This document shows, one piece after another, positions 9,040 to 18,538 of a stretch of DNA of 64,000 nucleotides; the first letter of the stretch is position 1; the number at the start of each line of letters is the position of its first letter. Source of the DNA: Crateriforma spongiae (GTDB lineage: Bacteria > Planctomycetota > Planctomycetia > Pirellulales > Pirellulaceae); assembly GCF_012290005.1 (NCBI RefSeq), contig NZ_JAAXMS010000002.1:62001-126000 (forward strand), read 5' to 3'. The translations under genes and the position numbers were made by a program. Below the pieces are notes generated by a model that saw only the letters and a program-made list of their open reading frames with translations, made no database searches and had not been told where the DNA came from.

Positions 9040-10287
9040 TTAGTGCGGCGGCGGAGGCATCCGATAATCGCTGTGGATTGAATCCGCCGGGCTTTGGAAA
9101 TGGGGACGCGGAACGGCGTCGGCCAAACGCTTGATGACCACCGCCGTTCGATCATCATGCTGACACGATTCCGGTTCCACCCGCGCCGCCAATTCAAACA
9201 CTTGGTCTACGACGTAGTCGGCGGATCGGTGCCGATTCGCGACGACCGTCTTCAGCACCGGAGCGACGCCAAGGAACGTCTCGTGGTCACGAGTGGCCTC
9301 AGTAATGCCGTCGGTGAACATCACCAGCAGATCATCTCCCCGAAGATCGTCCAGATTCATCGACAAATAGCGTTCGTCCGAAACAATTCCCAAAGGCGGA
9401 TTGGGTGAAGACAACACCAACGATGCCCCATCATTGCGGACCAGGTACCCGGGATGTCCGGCGCTGCTGTACGCACACCGGCGTCCGGTCGGATCCAAGT
9501 GCACCATGAACAACGTTACAAACGCATTGTGCTTCAAATCGTTGATCAACAGCCGATTGACCTCGGTCAACACTTCGCCGATTTCCATCCCGGTCATGAC
9601 CAAAGCACGGATGGATGCCCGCGTTTCAATCATGACCATCGACGGCCCGATGCCGTGTCCGCTGACATCACCAATCACCACGCAACTGGAACCATCCGGC
9701 AATCGCATGAAATCGAAATAGTCGCCGCCGTTCTCGTTGGCCGGCTGACATCCGCCCGCCATGGAGTATTTCGTGCAACCGAAAAGCCGTCCTGGCAATA
9801 AGCGTTTCTGGATTTGATGCGCCATGTGCATCTGATGGCGGATCTCCAGCAGTTCCGCTTCCATCGACCGATGCGCGGCCCGCTCCATCGCCAAACGAAT
9901 CGATCGAATCAAGTGGCGATCAGTTAACTGTGTGCCTTTGACGATGAAGTCCTGGGCACCCAAACGGACCGCGGAAATGGCCGACGATTCTTCGGATTCG
10001 CCACTGATCACAACCACCGTCGCGTCGGGATCGACCCGCAAGACATGCCGCAGCGTGTCCAGCCCCTCGCTGTCGGGCAGGTGCAAATCCAACAAAATCA
10101 GGTCCAGCCGCGATTGGGAAATCCGATCCATCGCGGACTGCAGCGTGTCGGCGGTGTACAGTTCCAAACCGTCGCCCAGGCCATTTTCTAGGCACAGTGT
10201 CGCCAACGTTCGATCGGTCGCGCAGTCTTCAACAAGCAGGATCGCAATGGAATCGCGATCGTTTCGGCTGTAGGGCAACGGATCCAT
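9040..10287 (-). CDS. Receiver-SpoIIE/PP2C protein phosphatase
   Basis: About 415 residues from the ATG at 10287, placed directly before the receiver. The receiver (20-135) carries phosphoacceptor Asp67 in ILLDLHLPDSEG and Lys117. A short helical linker follows (MEAELLEIRHQMHMAHQIQ), then a SpoIIE-type PP2C phosphatase with metal-binding motifs GGDYFD (187-192), IGDVSGHG (Asp207), FTDGITE and HDDRT. This is the RsbU/RsbP-like build: a phosphorylated receiver activates dephosphorylation of a STAS antagonist. The only STAS gene nearby starts 560 nt upstream on the same strand, with 182 nt between the two genes. Confidence 0.92.
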   Translation of the reverse strand: MDPLPYSRNDRDSIAILLVEDCATDRTLATLCLENGLGDGLELYTADTLQSAMDRISQSRLDLILLDLHLPDSEGLDTLRHVLRVDPDATVVVISGESEESSAISAVRLGAQDFIVKGTQLTDRHLIRSIRLAMERAAHRSMEAELLEIRHQMHMAHQIQKRLLPGRLFGCTKYSMAGGCQPANENGGDYFDFMRLPDGSSCVVIGDVSGHGIGPSMVMIETRASIRALVMTGMEIGEVLTEVNRLLINDLKHNAFVTLFMVHLDPTGRRCAYSSAGHPGYLVRNDGASLVLSSPNPPLGIVSDERYLSMNLDDLRGDDLLVMFTDGITEATRDHETFLGVAPVLKTVVANRHRSADYVVDQVFELAARVEPESCQHDDRTAVVIKRLADAVPRPHFQSPADSIHSDYRMPPPPH

Positions 10288-10469
10288 GAACGCAAGTCTA
10301 ACCCGCATGCCCCCACGTTGCAGGCAATACCGTGCTCCAGCGGCACACACCGTTCAATTTTCAACCATCCGAATCGCCAAAACGACACGCCGCTGAGTCT
10401 TCGTCCTAGCAAACTCGCACGGTACCGTCTCCTGAGCCGACCAAAATTCCCCAGCAAGCGAGTCCGCTT

Positions 10470-10847
10470 TCAAGACGACTCAATGCCGTGCAGCGCATCA
10501 ATCGCCCTCGGCATCGTGGCATCGATGGGAAAGATTCGGTCCTTCAGATTGGTGACACAGAACGCGGTATGAATGTTGTCGTTCATGTTTGACAGACGCA
10601 TCTGTCCGTCGACCGCCATCACGTAGTCGCGGGCACGCAGCAGGGTGCCGATGAACTCGGACGAAATCCCTGCGACGTCTTTAAAATTGATCACCAATTT
10701 CTGCGGACCTTGCTGTTTCAAAAATTCCAGCAATTCCTCCTGCGTCCGCGTGATGACTTCTCGCTGTAGAAAATCCAGCGGCTTGAGAAAAATGACGGTG
10801 ACCTCATCAACATGGGATACGTTGAACGTTGTCAGTGGCTCGGTCAT
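10470..10847 (-). CDS. STAS-domain anti-sigma factor antagonist-like protein
   Basis: 125 residues, one STAS domain, starting MTEPLTTFNVS. The ATG at 10847 is fixed by a strong GGAGGT site five nt upstream. The loop that carries the phosphorylatable Ser in SpoIIAA/RsbV is represented by AGISSEFIGTL, so a Ser is present. As in other partner-switch systems it would be phosphorylated by a HATPase kinase and reactivated by a SpoIIE phosphatase, and both types are encoded within 3 kb. The protein it finally controls is not visible: no sigma factor or cyclase lies in the neighbourhood. Confidence 0.9.
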   Translation of the reverse strand: MTEPLTTFNVSHVDEVTVIFLKPLDFLQREVITRTQEELLEFLKQQGPQKLVINFKDVAGISSEFIGTLLRARDYVMAVDGQMRLSNMNDNIHTAFCVTNLKDRIFPIDATMPRAIDALHGIESS

Positions 10848-10852
10848 GGGGC

Positions 10853-10858
10853 ACCTCC
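10853..10858 (-). promoter_or_regulatory. Strong ribosome binding site of the STAS gene
   Basis: GGAGGT on the minus strand, five nt before the ATG at 10847. It decides the start against a longer in-frame reading that would add 49 residues with no family resemblance. Few genes in this window have such a full Shine-Dalgarno site, so the protein may be made in high amounts. Confidence 0.8.
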
Positions 10859-10956
10859 ATTCCGGAAATCCGGTGTCAAAATCAATCGGGTCATCGATGA
10901 CCGGCGGCCAACGTTCTATTTTAAACCAGATCGACCTCGTGGCGGCGCGACCGAAG

Positions 10957-12336
10957 TCAGCCGACGATTTCCGGAACAATCGTTCCGTGGACATCGGTCA
11001 AACGCATGTCGCGACCACCGAATCGAAATGTCAAACGTCGGTGGTCGATCCCCAACTGATGCAGCATCATCGCATGCAGATCGTGAATCATCAGCGGATT
11101 TTCCACAGCGTGGTAGCCATATTCATCCGTCGCACCATAGACCGTGCCGCCACGCACGCCGCCCCCGGCCATCCAGATGCTAAAGCCGAACGGGTTGTGG
11201 TCGCGACCGTCGTCGCCTTGGGCAAAAGGCGTTCGGCCAAATTCTCCCGCAAACACCACCAACGTTTCGTCCAACAATCCGTGATCGTCCAGATCGGCCA
11301 GCAATGCCGCGATAGGTTGATCAACGGCCAGCGAGTTTTCTTCGTGTCCTTTGCGCAATCGCTTGTGTTGATCCCAGCGGTCGTTCCCCGACACGCTGGG
11401 ACACGTCAATTCGATGAACCGCACCCCGCGCTGGATCAATCGCCGTGCGAGCAAACACTGGCGTGCGTAGATCGCCTTGGGTTTGAACGGATCGTCAACG
11501 CCATACTGATCCCGAACATGCTGGGATTCGCCTGATAGGTCAGCCAGTTCGGGAACCGCCGATTGCATACGGAATGCAAGCTCGTAATTCCGAATAGCGG
11601 CCTCCACCGGATCGGGTCGTCCCCAACGTTCGGACAACGATTGATCCAGCTGGCTTAACAAACGTCGCTTTCGCGTTGCCCGATCGACGGCATCGTCCGA
11701 CACCAAATTGGCCACCGGCATGGGGCCGGATGCGAACACCGAAGCCTGATGATTGGCGGGTAGGAAACCGCTGCTGAAATTATCGAGACCACCCGGCGGC
11801 GTCAGACCGCCGTTCAACACCACGAAGCCCGGCAAATCGTGACTTTCGCTGCCCAAACCGTACGTCACCCACGCTCCCATGCTGGGACGTCCGACTTGGC
11901 CCAGCCCGCTATGCAGGAAATAGTTGGCGCTGGTGTGTTCGCTGAATTCGCTGGTCATGCTGCGGATGACGCACAGCCGATCGGCATGCTTGGCGACATG
12001 CGGAAACAGTTCGCTGATCGGCAAACCACTTTCACCGTGCTGTGAAAATTTCCATGGACTGCCCAGCGTCGTTCCATTGTTGTCGAACTGCGTCTTTTCC
12101 ATCTTCATCCCAAACGGCTGGCCGTTTTCCCGGGTCAGCCGCGGCTTGGGATCAAAAGTGTCGATCTGGCTGGGCCCGCCATCCATATAAAGAAAAATGA
12201 CATGCTTTGCTTTGGCGGCATGGTGCAAACGATTCGCACCCTCGGCTGCCTGGTGAAGTGCGGACAACGCAACGGCACCGAAACCGCAAGCCGAACGCTG
12301 CAGCAATTGGCGACGTGACAACGCAGGTCGGGCCAT
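10957..12336 (-). CDS. DUF1501 family Tat-exported protein
   Basis: 459 residues. The N-terminus has a twin-arginine signal (SRRQLLQRSACGFGAVALSAL). The mature part matches DUF1501, a sulfatase/alkaline phosphatase-fold family very common in Planctomycetes: VIFLYMDGGPSQIDTFDPK near the N-terminus, FAGEFGRTPFAQG and DGRDHNPFGF further on. The exact reaction is not known for the family. It follows the PSCyt1/DUF1549/DUF1553 gene by 7 nt on the same strand, the standard planctomycete pair, so both probably work together outside the cytoplasmic membrane. Confidence 0.93.
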   Translation of the reverse strand: MARPALSRRQLLQRSACGFGAVALSALHQAAEGANRLHHAAKAKHVIFLYMDGGPSQIDTFDPKPRLTRENGQPFGMKMEKTQFDNNGTTLGSPWKFSQHGESGLPISELFPHVAKHADRLCVIRSMTSEFSEHTSANYFLHSGLGQVGRPSMGAWVTYGLGSESHDLPGFVVLNGGLTPPGGLDNFSSGFLPANHQASVFASGPMPVANLVSDDAVDRATRKRRLLSQLDQSLSERWGRPDPVEAAIRNYELAFRMQSAVPELADLSGESQHVRDQYGVDDPFKPKAIYARQCLLARRLIQRGVRFIELTCPSVSGNDRWDQHKRLRKGHEENSLAVDQPIAALLADLDDHGLLDETLVVFAGEFGRTPFAQGDDGRDHNPFGFSIWMAGGGVRGGTVYGATDEYGYHAVENPLMIHDLHAMMLHQLGIDHRRLTFRFGGRDMRLTDVHGTIVPEIVG

Positions 12337-12343
12337 GGTTTGC

Positions 12344-15253
12344 TTAGGGAACAAAGATGAACTCCTTGGTGTTGACCAGCACGTCGACGAAATCACGCAG
12401 CCCCACCGCAACCGATTCCGATTCGACCAGGAATTGCTCTGCGACGGCGAATTCCTGTTCGGTTGGTTTCCGAGCAAACGCCTGCATGTAAACCGAATCG
12501 ATCAACCGCCCGGTCGCGGATGAATCATCCACGGGGCCGCCTTTTAGCAGCGTTTGTGTCCAATGATCAAGCAAATCATCGATCATCGGATCGTTCAGCA
12601 TCGCCAATGCCTGGGCGGGGACATTGGAAACATTTCGTTTTCCGACACTGGTCGATGGTGCCGGCGTGTCAAAAGCGGCCATGAACGGCGACAAAAAGTT
12701 TCGACGCACTTCCACGAACAAGCTACGTCGGCCCTGACCGTCGATAGGACCGCTGGATCTAGGGCGTCCGCGCCCGGTCATAAAACTGGTCAAGTGAATG
12801 GGGACGCTAGGACCACCGATTCGCCTGTCCAGCCGACCGGAAATCGTCAGCAAAGCGTCACGAATGGCCTCGCCTTCCAAACGCTGAATCCTGGACGGAT
12901 CGGCGAACGCATCGGACAAAACAAAATCACGAACCATTCGCTTGCGTGACCAATCGCCGCGCATCAACCGATCCGCCAAGTGATCCAACAGGTCCGGATC
13001 GGACGGCATTTGACCAAGCACGCCAAAATTATCACACGATGCCACGATGCCTTGCCCAAACACGTGATGCCACCAGCGGTTGACGGCCACCCGCGGCGTC
13101 AATGGATTGGCGGGATCGGTCCAACGTCTGGCCAATTCCAAACGATCGATCGGCCCGCTTTGCGAACCTTTTTCTTCTTGGCCTTCAGCAATTCGAAAGG
13201 CGGTCAAATCACTGCGAGGCACCGGATCGCCCGGTTGATGAACGTCGCCGCGGACCGCCAACGGAACATCACGCCCGGTCAGCTTGGACGACTGCAACAC
13301 GGGCACGGCCCGGGGGCCCCCGGATCGATACACCCGCGATCTTGCAGTTTGCAGAATACTATCCCACTGGTCGGGACGAGCCTGCGAAGCAAACACTGAT
13401 TTTGCATCAAGCAATTGCACCGGAGCTACTGACGAATCCGGCTTTTTTGCTTCGGCAGACTGATACACACGTGCCAGGCCGACCCAGCCGGGACCGGGGT
13501 CCCAGACTTCTAAGTGTGCGGTGTGACCGATGTAGTGGTGAAGGTCACCACCTTGCACCTGCCACCCCCAGTGTCCGTCATCGCCAGCGGACGGCTGCTC
13601 CACTTTGATTCGCATTCCGCTGAACAACAGCGTGTGGTAGTCGCCCATGAAATAACCGTCGACGACCAAGCGGATTTCGCATTGATCCTGACCGGCCAAT
13701 TGGTAGATCAAATGTGGCTGTTTGATCACGAACGGTGGTGATCGCCAGACACCGGCCGCTTCGACGCCGGCGACGCGACTGTCCAGCCATCCGGCCGGAT
13801 GAGTTTCGATCGCCACAGAATCGCCGTCCGGTGTGGGCACGATGCTCGGCGTCACGGCAGGCGTGATCGCATCGGTTTCGAACGGCTCGAATGCCCAACC
13901 TTCGGTGGTGCACCCGTCGGGCCAACCTTGGGTCAGATCAAAAACCAGTTCCGCATCGTTGGGCAGATCCGATGGCGGATTCGACACTTCTGCTTTTTCC
14001 AAGCGGCCAAGATCTGCGTTCGCAAACGTAACTGTTTGAAGCTGATCCAAAGACCGGCGACATTCATCGACGCGTTGCTGAACTTTGCCGCCAGGATCCA
14101 ACCAACCGATACTGCGCGTGGTCGATTGCAAAATTCCGGACAGCGAATAGTAATCAGCTTGTGAGATCGCATCGAATTTATGGTCGTGGCAACGAGCACA
14201 AGCAATGGTCAGCCCCAACACGGCTTTCCCAGCCACATCGATTTGATTGTCGACACGGATCGCCTGGTCATCTTTCACATCCACCGGTGCGTGTACCGCT
14301 TCTCCCAGCCACCAGAACGCGCTGCCTTGTTTCGACAGATTGGTTTGATCGACCGGATCGCGTCTTGGCGATGGCACCAAGTCGCCGGCCAATTGTTCGA
14401 CCACAAACTGATCAAATGGCACATCATCGTTGATCGACCGCACGACCCAATCGCGAAATCGCCACGCGTGCGGGATCGGATAGTCGAATTCGTGACCATA
14501 GGTTTCTGCGAATCGCACAAGGTCCATCCAGTGCCGGCCCCATCGCACACCGAATTCGGGATCGGCCATCTGACGATTTACCCAGCGATACTTTGCATCG
14601 GGTCGCTGATCGGCCAAGAATTTTTCTAGTTGCTCCGGTGTCGGCGGCAATCCAGTCAATGCAAACGTCACACGGCGTAGCCACGTTGCCCGATCCACGC
14701 CGTCATGCGGTCCGTTCGACCTTTGCACAAACGCATCGATCGGGTCACTCGCGGTGGTGCCGGTGGCAGGAATCTCAGGCGGATTGACCGGTTGCCACGC
14801 CCAGTGACTGTCACGGCGTCCAGCCAGATCGAAACCCGAGACAGGTTTGGTGTCAGGAAAGAATGCGCCATCGTCGATCCACTTCCGCAACACCGCCCGT
14901 TCTTGGTCGCTTAGCGGTTGGTCCGGCGGCATGTCCAAACCACTTTCATAGGACACCGCTTCGATCAGCAAGCTGTCGTCGGCCTGTCCAGCAATGACCG
15001 CGCCCGATTCTTCGATCGCGTCGGCGGAATCCAACATCAATCCGGCTGCGGGATCATCGTTGGCCGCGCTATGACATGCATGACATTTGCTGATCAGCAA
15101 AGGTCGGACTTTGGATTCGAAAAAGTCGGCGCGTGGATCATCCGACCCCTGCACTCGTCCAGCCGAAAAGCAGCCAATTGTGGCCAGGACCAGACACAGA
15201 AACAGCTGTCCACCGCGCCATCGATCGGTTGAATTTCTAGATAGTCTGCTCAT
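12344..15253 (-). CDS. PSCyt1-DUF1549-DUF1553 cytochrome-type protein
   Basis: 969 residues with a Sec-type signal (hydrophobic stretch about 16-32, cleavage near VQGSDD). A PSCyt1 haem domain comes first with CHACH at 57-61. The DUF1549 (PSCyt2) region has a second CxxCH, CARCH at 352-356, inside the family's ACARCHDHKFDAI block. A middle region resembles a carbohydrate-binding or beta-sandwich insert (about 460-610). The C-terminal third is DUF1553 (PSD1), with NRWWHHVFGQGIV and ending near FVDVLVNTKEFIF. The family is a planctomycete hallmark, thought to be a secreted c-type cytochrome enzyme acting on polysaccharide-derived substrates; that function is inference. It is the first gene of a two-gene unit with the DUF1501 gene. 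Confidence 0.93.
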   Translation of the reverse strand: MSRLSRNSTDRWRGGQLFLCLVLATIGCFSAGRVQGSDDPRADFFESKVRPLLISKCHACHSAANDDPAAGLMLDSADAIEESGAVIAGQADDSLLIEAVSYESGLDMPPDQPLSDQERAVLRKWIDDGAFFPDTKPVSGFDLAGRRDSHWAWQPVNPPEIPATGTTASDPIDAFVQRSNGPHDGVDRATWLRRVTFALTGLPPTPEQLEKFLADQRPDAKYRWVNRQMADPEFGVRWGRHWMDLVRFAETYGHEFDYPIPHAWRFRDWVVRSINDDVPFDQFVVEQLAGDLVPSPRRDPVDQTNLSKQGSAFWWLGEAVHAPVDVKDDQAIRVDNQIDVAGKAVLGLTIACARCHDHKFDAISQADYYSLSGILQSTTRSIGWLDPGGKVQQRVDECRRSLDQLQTVTFANADLGRLEKAEVSNPPSDLPNDAELVFDLTQGWPDGCTTEGWAFEPFETDAITPAVTPSIVPTPDGDSVAIETHPAGWLDSRVAGVEAAGVWRSPPFVIKQPHLIYQLAGQDQCEIRLVVDGYFMGDYHTLLFSGMRIKVEQPSAGDDGHWGWQVQGGDLHHYIGHTAHLEVWDPGPGWVGLARVYQSAEAKKPDSSVAPVQLLDAKSVFASQARPDQWDSILQTARSRVYRSGGPRAVPVLQSSKLTGRDVPLAVRGDVHQPGDPVPRSDLTAFRIAEGQEEKGSQSGPIDRLELARRWTDPANPLTPRVAVNRWWHHVFGQGIVASCDNFGVLGQMPSDPDLLDHLADRLMRGDWSRKRMVRDFVLSDAFADPSRIQRLEGEAIRDALLTISGRLDRRIGGPSVPIHLTSFMTGRGRPRSSGPIDGQGRRSLFVEVRRNFLSPFMAAFDTPAPSTSVGKRNVSNVPAQALAMLNDPMIDDLLDHWTQTLLKGGPVDDSSATGRLIDSVYMQAFARKPTEQEFAVAEQFLVESESVAVGLRDFVDVLVNTKEFIFVP

Positions 15254-15315
15254 CCGAACCAGGATAGCAGGATCAAATTCAACATGCAGAATCGTCGCAG
15301 CCTCAGCGGCGGGTC

Positions 15316-16536
15316 TTAACCGATCAAACGTGCTTCCCCGGAAAGACGATCCAACATGCCGGACAGGCTGGTGCGGATGGATTCCAACAGAGGATCGGCT
15401 TCACCACGAGGCGGGCGCTGGTCGGACACCTCGATCGCATCGGCGAACTCCACAATCACCTTCAAACGCATCGTCTGGTCGGCTTTGCCGTAAATGGATT
15501 CTTGGATCCGCTGGATCGTTTCCAAAATCCGCGTGTCCGTGATTTCGCCGGGCCACAGATAGCAATCGGGAAACGACAGCAGGTTCTGTGCGAAATCCGC
15601 TTCTTCGGCAATCTGCAACAAGGACGGTCGCTGTGACTGCATCTCGGTTTCGGACAAGGAAAAATAGTGTCCGACCACGCGGCTGCGAATCTTGCGAACA
15701 CGTTCTCGCACGTCGGATGCGGACGGCGACGTCATTTCCATTTTCTGTTCCGCATCGTCCAGCAAAAAATGCATCAAACGATCGCGGCGTTCGGGTAACG
15801 GCCCGGATGCGGATGTTCCGGTGTACTCGATTTCCTTCAGGGCCAGCATGCCTTCCACCAGACGCATCGTTCGCCCGATGATGTCGCGACGTCCTGCCTG
15901 ATGCCATCCCAACTGTGATTCCAATCGCCCCAGTTGGTGATCTGCCCAAGATTCGATGTCGTCCAAGCACAGATACTTCAGTGCAACGGGCAACGCGACG
16001 ACATTGCCGCCATCCTGTTTTTGACGTTTCTTTGCCGCACGCCGCGCGATGAACGCAACACCATCCAACAGCGGTTTCAATAGATCGTTGGTTCGGTTCG
16101 TCGTGCCTTCGGGGAACACCACCAAGGGACGCTTGCCTTCGACCAAGTATTCAATGGCTTTGTCGACCGCCTGTTTGTCATTGCCTTCGCGATTGATGCT
16201 GAACGCGCCCATGCGACGCAGCGCGAAAGATTCGAACGACGTCGTATTGAACAGATGCCAGGACGCCATGGCATACAAATGCGTCTTGACCACACGCGCC
16301 GGCCAGCCCAGCACAATGGGGTCCGCATAGCGACAATGGTTGGGCGTCAACAAAACGCTTTCGCGCCTGTCCAACACCTCACGAAACGCGTCCAAATTGC
16401 GGCACTCGTGTTCGACCACCCCTTCCTTGCGTCGCAGGTGCCAATCGATCAACCGAAACGCTTGGATAAAACTTGGCCATCGGTCCCCCCGGTGCGGCGG
16501 GATAAATTCGTAGGGCCGTGACAGGACCACGGTCAT
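15316..16536 (-). CDS. PlsC-type 1-acylglycerol-phosphate acyltransferase-like protein
   Basis: 406 residues. The acyltransferase signature is present: HX4D as NHCRYAD (His67, Asp72) and FPEGTTNR (141-148), the glycerol-phosphate-binding motif. The protein is longer than the ~240 residues of a standard PlsC: about 230 residues follow the catalytic domain without recognisable domains. It likely acylates a lysophospholipid or related lipid at the membrane. Its ATG overlaps the stop of the upstream Ser/Thr kinase gene by one base (TAATG), a sign of translational coupling. Confidence 0.88.
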   Translation of the reverse strand: MTVVLSRPYEFIPPHRGDRWPSFIQAFRLIDWHLRRKEGVVEHECRNLDAFREVLDRRESVLLTPNHCRYADPIVLGWPARVVKTHLYAMASWHLFNTTSFESFALRRMGAFSINREGNDKQAVDKAIEYLVEGKRPLVVFPEGTTNRTNDLLKPLLDGVAFIARRAAKKRQKQDGGNVVALPVALKYLCLDDIESWADHQLGRLESQLGWHQAGRRDIIGRTMRLVEGMLALKEIEYTGTSASGPLPERRDRLMHFLLDDAEQKMEMTSPSASDVRERVRKIRSRVVGHYFSLSETEMQSQRPSLLQIAEEADFAQNLLSFPDCYLWPGEITDTRILETIQRIQESIYGKADQTMRLKVIVEFADAIEVSDQRPPRGEADPLLESIRTSLSGMLDRLSGEARLIG

Positions 16537-18140
16537 TAGTTTAGCGTCCTAGCCAATACGTATCCGATAACCAGGGCAACGGCGAACAATGTCGCCAAAA
16601 GAGTTCCAAACAACAGTGGATCCATTCCGGTGCGTTGTTTGGGATTGCCGGAGCGTTTTCGTACCGACTTTCCGACCGACGAATTTTCTTGTCGTGTGGC
16701 AACGGACCGACGGGCCGCTTCGGTGATCGAACGCAGATCGCTGTCCGGGCGTGATCGGCGAACAATGCTGCTGCCCTGAGGCCGATTACCCTTTTGTTCC
16801 AGGATCTTGCTGCCGCCGCGATAGCCGGATTCAATTTCCAGATCCAGAAAACTGCCGTCCATCAAATCCGACGGAGCGATCTTGGGTTTGATGTCGACCA
16901 AGCGTCCGCTGTCACCGCTGCTAAGGCCACCGGTGCTGGCCAGCTTGGAACGGCTGCTGGTCAATGTGTCGTCGTTTTTGTTGGTGACCGTGTCACCTGT
17001 TCCCGAGGACGAAGACCTTTTACTACCACCAGACCTGGACGCGGAAGAACCAGCGCCGCCGTGCAACCCGGGGCCGCCACCGGCATGGACCGGTTCACCT
17101 TTGGGAATGCTTGCGGCGAACTTTTTTAGCGCTTCGGCGACGTCGGCCGCCGTTTGATAGCGATACTTCGCTTCCTTTTGGATCATCTTCCAAACGATGC
17201 CTTCCAGTTCGCCGGGGCAGTCAGATCGATGCTTCTTGATCGATTCGGGCATCTCCGTTTGGTGCTTGGCGATTCGCTGCGCCAACGTGCCATCGCTGAA
17301 CGGCGGTCGGCCGGTCAACAAAAAGTACAGCGTACAGCCCAGCCCGTAGATATCCGCACGATGATCAACCCCGTGGCTGTCCAACGCTTGCTCGGGCGCC
17401 AGATAGTCCGCGGTTCCCAAAACGTTTTCGTTGTTGGCAACCGTCAACGATTCTTCGTCTTGTGCGGCGACCAAAGCCAGGCCCATGTCCAACAGCCGCA
17501 CACGACCGTTCGGATCCAGCAACAAGTTGGCCGGCTTGACATCACGGTGAATCACACCGCTTTCATGCGCGTGTTCCAGACCCTCGGCGGCCTGGGCGAT
17601 CAAATCCGCGGCGATGGCGAAACTGAGCGGGCCATCGCGTTTGACCAAAGCCTGCAGATCCAACCCATCGACGTATTCCATGACGATGTAGTGCACATCG
17701 CCTTCGTTATCCAAGTCATACGCCGAAACGATGTTCGGGTGGTTCAGCGATGCGATCGCTTTGGCTTCCAATTGAAACCGAGCCAGATAGGACGAATCGT
17801 CCACGCGTTTCTTGGGCAACACCTTGATCGCACGCCGGTGCGCCATGCGAACGTGCTCGGCCAAGTACACGCTGCTCATCCCGCCGGTGCCGATGTGGCC
17901 CAGCAGTTTGTATTTGCCCAGGAAGAATCCCTTGTATTTGCCGGCCAGCAATTTTTCGCTGTGCCAGGACGTGATCAGGCCCTTGGTCTCCAGCACGGTG
18001 GCCAGCTTGCGCGGATCCTGGGGCAAATCACCACCACATCGGGCGCGGACTTTCTCCAGCAGTTTGTCGAGCGCCGGTTCGTCCACCAAATGACTTTTTC
18101 GGACGAATTCGACGAAACGTTCTGACGTCAAATCAGGCAT
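16536..18140 (-). CDS. Membrane-anchored Ser/Thr protein kinase (PknB-like)
   Basis: 534 residues. A ~70-residue N-terminal domain typical of planctomycete kinases precedes a Hanks-type kinase: glycine loop GTGGMSSV, catalytic Lys106 (AIKVL), Glu125, HRDVKPAN (His198-Asp200), Mg loop DMG (218-220) in place of DFG, and APE at 248-250. After the kinase comes a Ser/Gly-rich linker and a single C-terminal TM segment (about 510-531), so the kinase faces the cytoplasm with no extracellular sensor. All catalytic residues are present. The downstream acyltransferase is translationally coupled and may be a substrate or share regulation, which is inferred from TAATG coupling only. Confidence 0.93.
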   Translation of the reverse strand: MPDLTSERFVEFVRKSHLVDEPALDKLLEKVRARCGGDLPQDPRKLATVLETKGLITSWHSEKLLAGKYKGFFLGKYKLLGHIGTGGMSSVYLAEHVRMAHRRAIKVLPKKRVDDSSYLARFQLEAKAIASLNHPNIVSAYDLDNEGDVHYIVMEYVDGLDLQALVKRDGPLSFAIAADLIAQAAEGLEHAHESGVIHRDVKPANLLLDPNGRVRLLDMGLALVAAQDEESLTVANNENVLGTADYLAPEQALDSHGVDHRADIYGLGCTLYFLLTGRPPFSDGTLAQRIAKHQTEMPESIKKHRSDCPGELEGIVWKMIQKEAKYRYQTAADVAEALKKFAASIPKGEPVHAGGGPGLHGGAGSSASRSGGSKRSSSSGTGDTVTNKNDDTLTSSRSKLASTGGLSSGDSGRLVDIKPKIAPSDLMDGSFLDLEIESGYRGGSKILEQKGNRPQGSSIVRRSRPDSDLRSITEAARRSVATRQENSSVGKSVRKRSGNPKQRTGMDPLLFGTLLATLFAVALVIGYVLARTLN

Positions 18141-18538
18141 GGGTGCCTAGCTTCGATCCCCATCATGGATATTCGGTTGGCGGGGAAGATACCACACTTT
18201 GCGATGCGTCGCTAAGTTTACGATAGCCGAACGGGTCACCGATTACACATCCCCGGTTCACAATTGTCGATCCTGTCGCACCCCACAAGCCGATTGCAAC
18301 GGTCACGCCGACTCGAAAAACACCCCAATCAGGACGCCCCCCACGGCAGCCCGCCGCCGTCCCCCACATCGTGCGGAAGCGATTCATCGACCACATGGTG
18401 ATGGCTTGGGAAAAACCGCCCCAGCTTTCGTGTGTCTAGACCAGCATTATCGGCGCCGGCCCGGTCCGTTTTCGGCGACCGAAGGATGCAATAACGATCC
18501 CGAACCCCCGACCTCGATCTCCGAGCCCACCTGAACCT
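18141..18538. other. Divergent intergenic region, no gene recognised
   Basis: 398 nt between the kinase gene (minus strand) and the DUF2064 gene (plus strand), so promoters for both must lie here. I see no RNA gene, no clear inverted repeat with a T-tract and no confident -35/-10 pair. An open frame at 18199-18534 gives an Arg/Pro/His-rich product with no protein-like pattern and I do not call it. Confidence 0.5.

Noticed and set aside
18199-18534. Small plus-strand open frame in the intergenic region before the DUF2064 gene
   Set aside because: Arg/Pro/His-rich, no ribosome site, no protein-like pattern.
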